Origin: Terriglobales bacterium
GTDB lineage: Bacteria; Acidobacteriota; Terriglobia; Terriglobales; Acidobacteriaceae
Direction of reading: 5' to 3'
DNA length: 64,000 bases
NCBI GenBank assembly: GCA_035764005.1
Contig: DASTZZ010000109.1
Coordinates: 1 to 64,000, forward strand
Part shown: piece after piece, positions 61,792-64,000 of the stretch
Position numbering within the stretch: position 1 is the first letter of the stretch
Layout: the number at the start of each line of letters is the position of its first letter
Position numbers and translations under genes: made by a program
Notes under the pieces: model-generated
What the model was told of the DNA's origin: nothing
The model's database searches: none
Seen by the model: the letters and a program-made list of their open reading frames with translations, nothing else

Positions 61792-62922
61792 GTGCTCCCC
61801 AGCCGGCAAGAATTTTCGGATCTCCTCGGCACGCTTTACGAAGCGGCGGCTGATCAATCACTTTGGGAGCCATTCATTGAGCAGCTTGGACAGAAGACGG
61901 GTGCAACTTCAGGCGCGCTACTCATTCTTGACTATGAGCACGAGAAGTATTCCCTTTCGACATCGTGGCGTATGACTTCGGATTCGGTTCGTCTATACCA
62001 AGAGCACTACCATTCCCTGGACATCTGGGCGCAAAGGGGCTTAGTTAATCCAACCGGGTATGTCTTGACTTCCCAATCGATCTGCCCGCTTGCGGAGATT
62101 AAAACAACCGAGATTTATAACGACTATATGCTCCAAGCCGGGATCGAACATGGAATGTTCAGCATTCTCGAAAACAACAAATCTTGTGCTGCTTCGGTCA
62201 GTCTTTACCGGCATCGCTCACGCAAAGAGTTCTCGGAATCAAACGTACGGGTGTTACGTTTCCTTGCTCCTCATCTCCGACGAGCTTTCAAGCTTCATTT
62301 CCAGCTCTCCGAAGCCAAAGCTCACTCCGTCGGAATGGAAGCTGCATTTGACGCGCTTCCAACGGGCATCGTTTTATTGGACGCTAGCGGAGATATAGTT
62401 TTCATGAACCGAAGTGCGGCTGGCACGACGGCGGAAAGCGACGGCCTGCTCGTCACCGGCAATCAATTACGAGCAGAGCGATCATCGGAGTCGCAACGTA
62501 TGGCCGCTATGGTGAAGACTGCTGTTTCTCTATCTATAGCAAATGACGTTTCTGCCGGAGGAGCAATCCTGATATCACGGCGTACACGCCCGCCTCTACA
62601 ACTCGTCATCAGTCCGATTCGAAACACGAAGCTGCAAACTTCTTCGAGCATTGCGGCTGTCACCATCATCAACGATCCCTTACGCTCTCAACGTCCAAGC
62701 GAGCAAACAGTTCGGGTGCTCTACGGCCTGACGCCAGCGGAGTGTCGAGTTGCCCTGCTCCTTAGCGATGGACACGGTCCAGGACACATCGCGGAGATGA
62801 TCGGTGTAACTAAAGAGACGGTGCGCTCGCAAATCAAGAGTATTTACTGTAAGACCGGAGTGAGGCGACAAAGCGAATTAGTTAGGCTCCTATTGAACCA
62901 CGCAGCGATCCCCAATCGCTGA
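61792..62922 (+). CDS. LuxR-type regulator with N-terminal sensor domain (paralog 2)
   Basis: 376 residues starting at GTG 61792 (AGAGG eight bases before). The HTH is in LTPAECRVALLLSDGHGPGH, IAEMIGVTKETVRSQIKSIY and CKTGVRRQSELVRLLLNH. The sensor part parallels paralog 1 (DLLGTLYEAAADQSLWEPFI, FDALPTGIVLLDASGDIVFM), so the two arose by duplication, but they are only moderately alike. It is divergent from paralog 1 with 228 bases between. Its 3' end overlaps the toxin-like remnant on the other strand by 41 bases. Confidence 0.85.
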   Translation: MLPSRQEFSDLLGTLYEAAADQSLWEPFIEQLGQKTGATSGALLILDYEHEKYSLSTSWRMTSDSVRLYQEHYHSLDIWAQRGLVNPTGYVLTSQSICPLAEIKTTEIYNDYMLQAGIEHGMFSILENNKSCAASVSLYRHRSRKEFSESNVRVLRFLAPHLRRAFKLHFQLSEAKAHSVGMEAAFDALPTGIVLLDASGDIVFMNRSAAGTTAESDGLLVTGNQLRAERSSESQRMAAMVKTAVSLSIANDVSAGGAILISRRTRPPLQLVISPIRNTKLQTSSSIAAVTIINDPLRSQRPSEQTVRVLYGLTPAECRVALLLSDGHGPGHIAEMIGVTKETVRSQIKSIYCKTGVRRQSELVRLLLNHAAIPNR

Positions 62923-63196
62923 TACTTGGAAGTAGCGAGGACGGTTTCCACTCCGACCGACTGACAAGCGCGAATCGACGTCTCGAGCCAACTTTCAATT
63001 CGCATGACCGCTTGCAGGTTTGCTTCCGCCGATTGCTCTTTTGCTTGAACTGGGCGGCCAGCAGGTCGGGATTGATAATCCAGAAAGGGCGTTCTGAATC
63101 TTTGAAAAGTACGTTCTCTTGAAGAGTGCTCTTGCCGGAGCCGTTTGGTCCGGCAATGATCCAGAATTGTGGCGGATCAGCCTTTTTGCAGGACAA
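62882..63196 (-). pseudogene. Truncated, frameshifted zeta-toxin-like ATPase (COG4185 type)
   Basis: The first about 50 residues are intact and typical: FWIIAGPNGSGKSTLQENVL (P-loop) and RPFWIINPDLLAAQF. Then the frame changes: a shifted frame continues with AEANLQAVMRIESWLETSIR and ACQSVGVETVLATSKYQRL, which is the expected family sequence (substrate and catalytic helices of predicted ABC-type ATPases/zeta toxins). The shift lies around 63025-63060. The remainder of the protein (another 100 residues in the family) is missing, cut by the LuxR paralog 2 gene. The protein cannot be functional. It overlaps the preceding small gene by 20 bases. Confidence 0.75.
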
Positions 63197-63404
63197 GCTC
63201 GCGCAAACCTAGCTTCTTATTTTCACTCCGAGCCTTGCGAACGTTCTCGCTGAACACGTATTCGATATCGCTGGGAAGCGTTCGACTTGCGGCATTGATG
63301 ACCCTCACAACCGTGGTCTTGCCTTTTGACACTTGAAACTGCTTCGCAGAAACCCTCTTCTTTGAGCGCTTCGTCTTGAATTTTCTAACAACCACCTTTG
63401 ACAT
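63177..63404 (-). CDS. Putative antitoxin-like small partner of the zeta-like gene
   Basis: 75 residues from the ATG at 63404 with AGGACAGG as ribosome binding site. It starts MSKVVVRKFKTKRSKKRVSA with a strongly basic stretch, then KGKTTVVRVINAASRTLPSD and VFSENVRKARSENKKLGLRE. Small genes like this commonly precede COG4185/zeta-type ATPases and overlap them, as here by 20 bases. It is short, basic and plausible as a DNA-binding antitoxin. The upstream-extended frame (to 63704) would add 100 residues without any family features. Confidence 0.6.
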   Translation of the reverse strand: MSKVVVRKFKTKRSKKRVSAKQFQVSKGKTTVVRVINAASRTLPSDIEYVFSENVRKARSENKKLGLRELVLQKG

Positions 63405-63518
63405 GCTGCCTGTCCTTTGAAGTAATTTTAACTCAGATGCCCAAAGCGAAAGTAAGGGGAATGGCAACAGCAGCAACCCGGCAAACATTGTGAGTACCTG
63501 CTGCATCCATGATGCTGC

Positions 63519-63962
63519 ATGATGCGAAGGCTCACGGCGGTTCTTCTGCTGCTGGTCTCCACAGGCTGTTCTCGAAAGAAGACTCTCACGTCCGATGATC
63601 TGAAATCTCAGCTCACCCAGGCAATCTCGTTCGCCGCGGAAGAAGAGATGTTCGTTGATTACGTTCGTGCGGGCCGCGCTACATCCAACTTTGCCGAGCA
63701 GCACGCAGCCTATCTCGATGCTGAAATTCAGCGCTCAGCCGACGAACTAGCCAAAGTCGTTCCCCAATCGGGAACCCAGAGTTGCAGAGTGCGGTTTTGC
63801 ATGATCTCGAGGAACCCGGTGATAGGCGGGACCTATTCTCGGCTGAATCTCGCGATGCTGAAAACGCCGACTGGCTTATTCGACCTTCAGGATTCCCGCC
63901 TCGATGAGTTCAGGAATGATGGTGTGCTCAAGCGACGGCCCCAAAAAAAGACTCGCCGTTGA
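63519..63962 (+). CDS. Lipoprotein, C-terminal part doubtful
   Basis: 147 residues, signal with a lipobox: LTAVLLLLVSTGCSRKKTLT (Cys at about 17). The N-terminal half (TSDDLKSQLTQAISFAAEEE, EQHAAYLDAEIQRSADELAK) is helical and probably genuine. From about residue 85 the composition changes (CRVRFCMISRNPVIGGTYSR), and a shifted frame would read LQSAVLHDLEEPG, so a frameshift near 63770 is possible. Its end also overlaps an opposite-strand gene at the right edge. It is likely an outer- or inner-membrane lipoprotein. Function unknown. Confidence 0.55.
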   Translation: MMRRLTAVLLLLVSTGCSRKKTLTSDDLKSQLTQAISFAAEEEMFVDYVRAGRATSNFAEQHAAYLDAEIQRSADELAKVVPQSGTQSCRVRFCMISRNPVIGGTYSRLNLAMLKTPTGLFDLQDSRLDEFRNDGVLKRRPQKKTRR

Positions 63963-64000
63963 GAAATTGTCGTAAGCTCCAAACTCAAGCACGCCATTCC
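63876..64000 (-). CDS. C-terminal end of a gene running off the right edge (partial)
   Basis: The minus-strand frame from 64000 to the TAA at 63876-63878 reads NGVLEFGAYDNFSTASLFLG, then PSLEHTIIPELIEAGILKVE. The pattern of hydrophobic and charged residues looks like a real protein end. Only 40 residues are visible. It overlaps the last 87 bases of the lipoprotein frame on the other strand, so one of the two is probably not translated there. No function can be given. Confidence 0.4.
   Translation of the reverse strand, partial: NGVLEFGAYDNFSTASLFLGPSLEHTIIPELIEAGILKVE

Noticed and set aside
1-64000. CRISPR array, rRNA operon, insertion sequence or prophage
   Set aside because: No direct-repeat/spacer pattern, no 16S or 23S sequence and no transposase or integrase motif was seen anywhere in the window.

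Overview
The window looks like chromosomal DNA of an Acidobacteriota bacterium, most likely a Terriglobia (Koribacter-like) lineage. The grounds are a PadR regulator followed by very large MacB/FtsX-type permeases of the kind called ADOP in acidobacteria, many exported peptidases, a futalosine-pathway menaquinone gene (mqnA), a PEP-CTERM protein, and several families of palindromic intergenic repeats. This is inference from gene content; no database search was possible. Most of the window is ordinary, densely packed chromosome on both strands, with two tRNA genes and no rRNA, CRISPR array, intact transposase or prophage.

Layout. 1-3423: a leftward operon of site-2 protease, trpS and scpA (cut by the left edge), with a hexapeptide-repeat acyltransferase gene upstream. 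3594-8014: trpD, an M28 peptidase and a DUF2264 protein, separated by three copies of one palindromic element. 8018-16632: amino-acid permease with a tiny membrane protein upstream, glutamine synthetase, lnt, prfB with a programmed +1 frameshift, a helical protein of unknown function and a CoA-binding protein. 16743-24208: transketolase, a glycine-zipper protein, a HAD phosphatase, a fused E1 alpha/beta 2-oxoacid dehydrogenase and a molybdopterin oxidoreductase ending inside a 30-bp inverted repeat. 24215-30181: a leftward cluster of TPR protein, NfeD, slipin, SPOR protein and a PilT-type ATPase. 30295-39312: tRNA-Gly, M13 and M1 metallopeptidases, a Tat-exported hemerythrin, an esterase, a VTT membrane protein and mqnA. 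39442-43942: a complete glycine cleavage operon (gcvT, gcvH, gcvPA, gcvPB) with a palindromic repeat lying between gcvH and gcvPA. 44037-50134: tRNA-Arg, PadR regulator and two tandem permeases that share a nearly identical N-terminal module. 50299-57651: Gfo/Idh oxidoreductase, an HTH-receiver protein, TrmJ, several very small proteins and a third permease with a sigma-54-like site upstream. 58142-64000: an accessory-looking stretch with two secreted proteins (one PEP-CTERM), two divergent paralogous LuxR-type regulators, a toxin-like ATPase remnant with its small partner gene, and a lipoprotein.

How it fits together. Housekeeping functions (tRNA charging, chromosome segregation, translation release, lipoprotein acylation, one-carbon/glycine metabolism, nitrogen assimilation) are interleaved with an exported-peptidase and amino-acid-uptake theme (M28, M13, M1, APC permease, glutamine synthetase, glycine cleavage) that suits a heterotroph living on peptides. 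The most distinctive features are the intergenic repeats (at least five palindromic families, two of which supply the C-terminal codons of neighbouring genes), the PadR/permease array with a shared N-terminal module, and the decaying toxin-antitoxin-like locus next to the LuxR pair.
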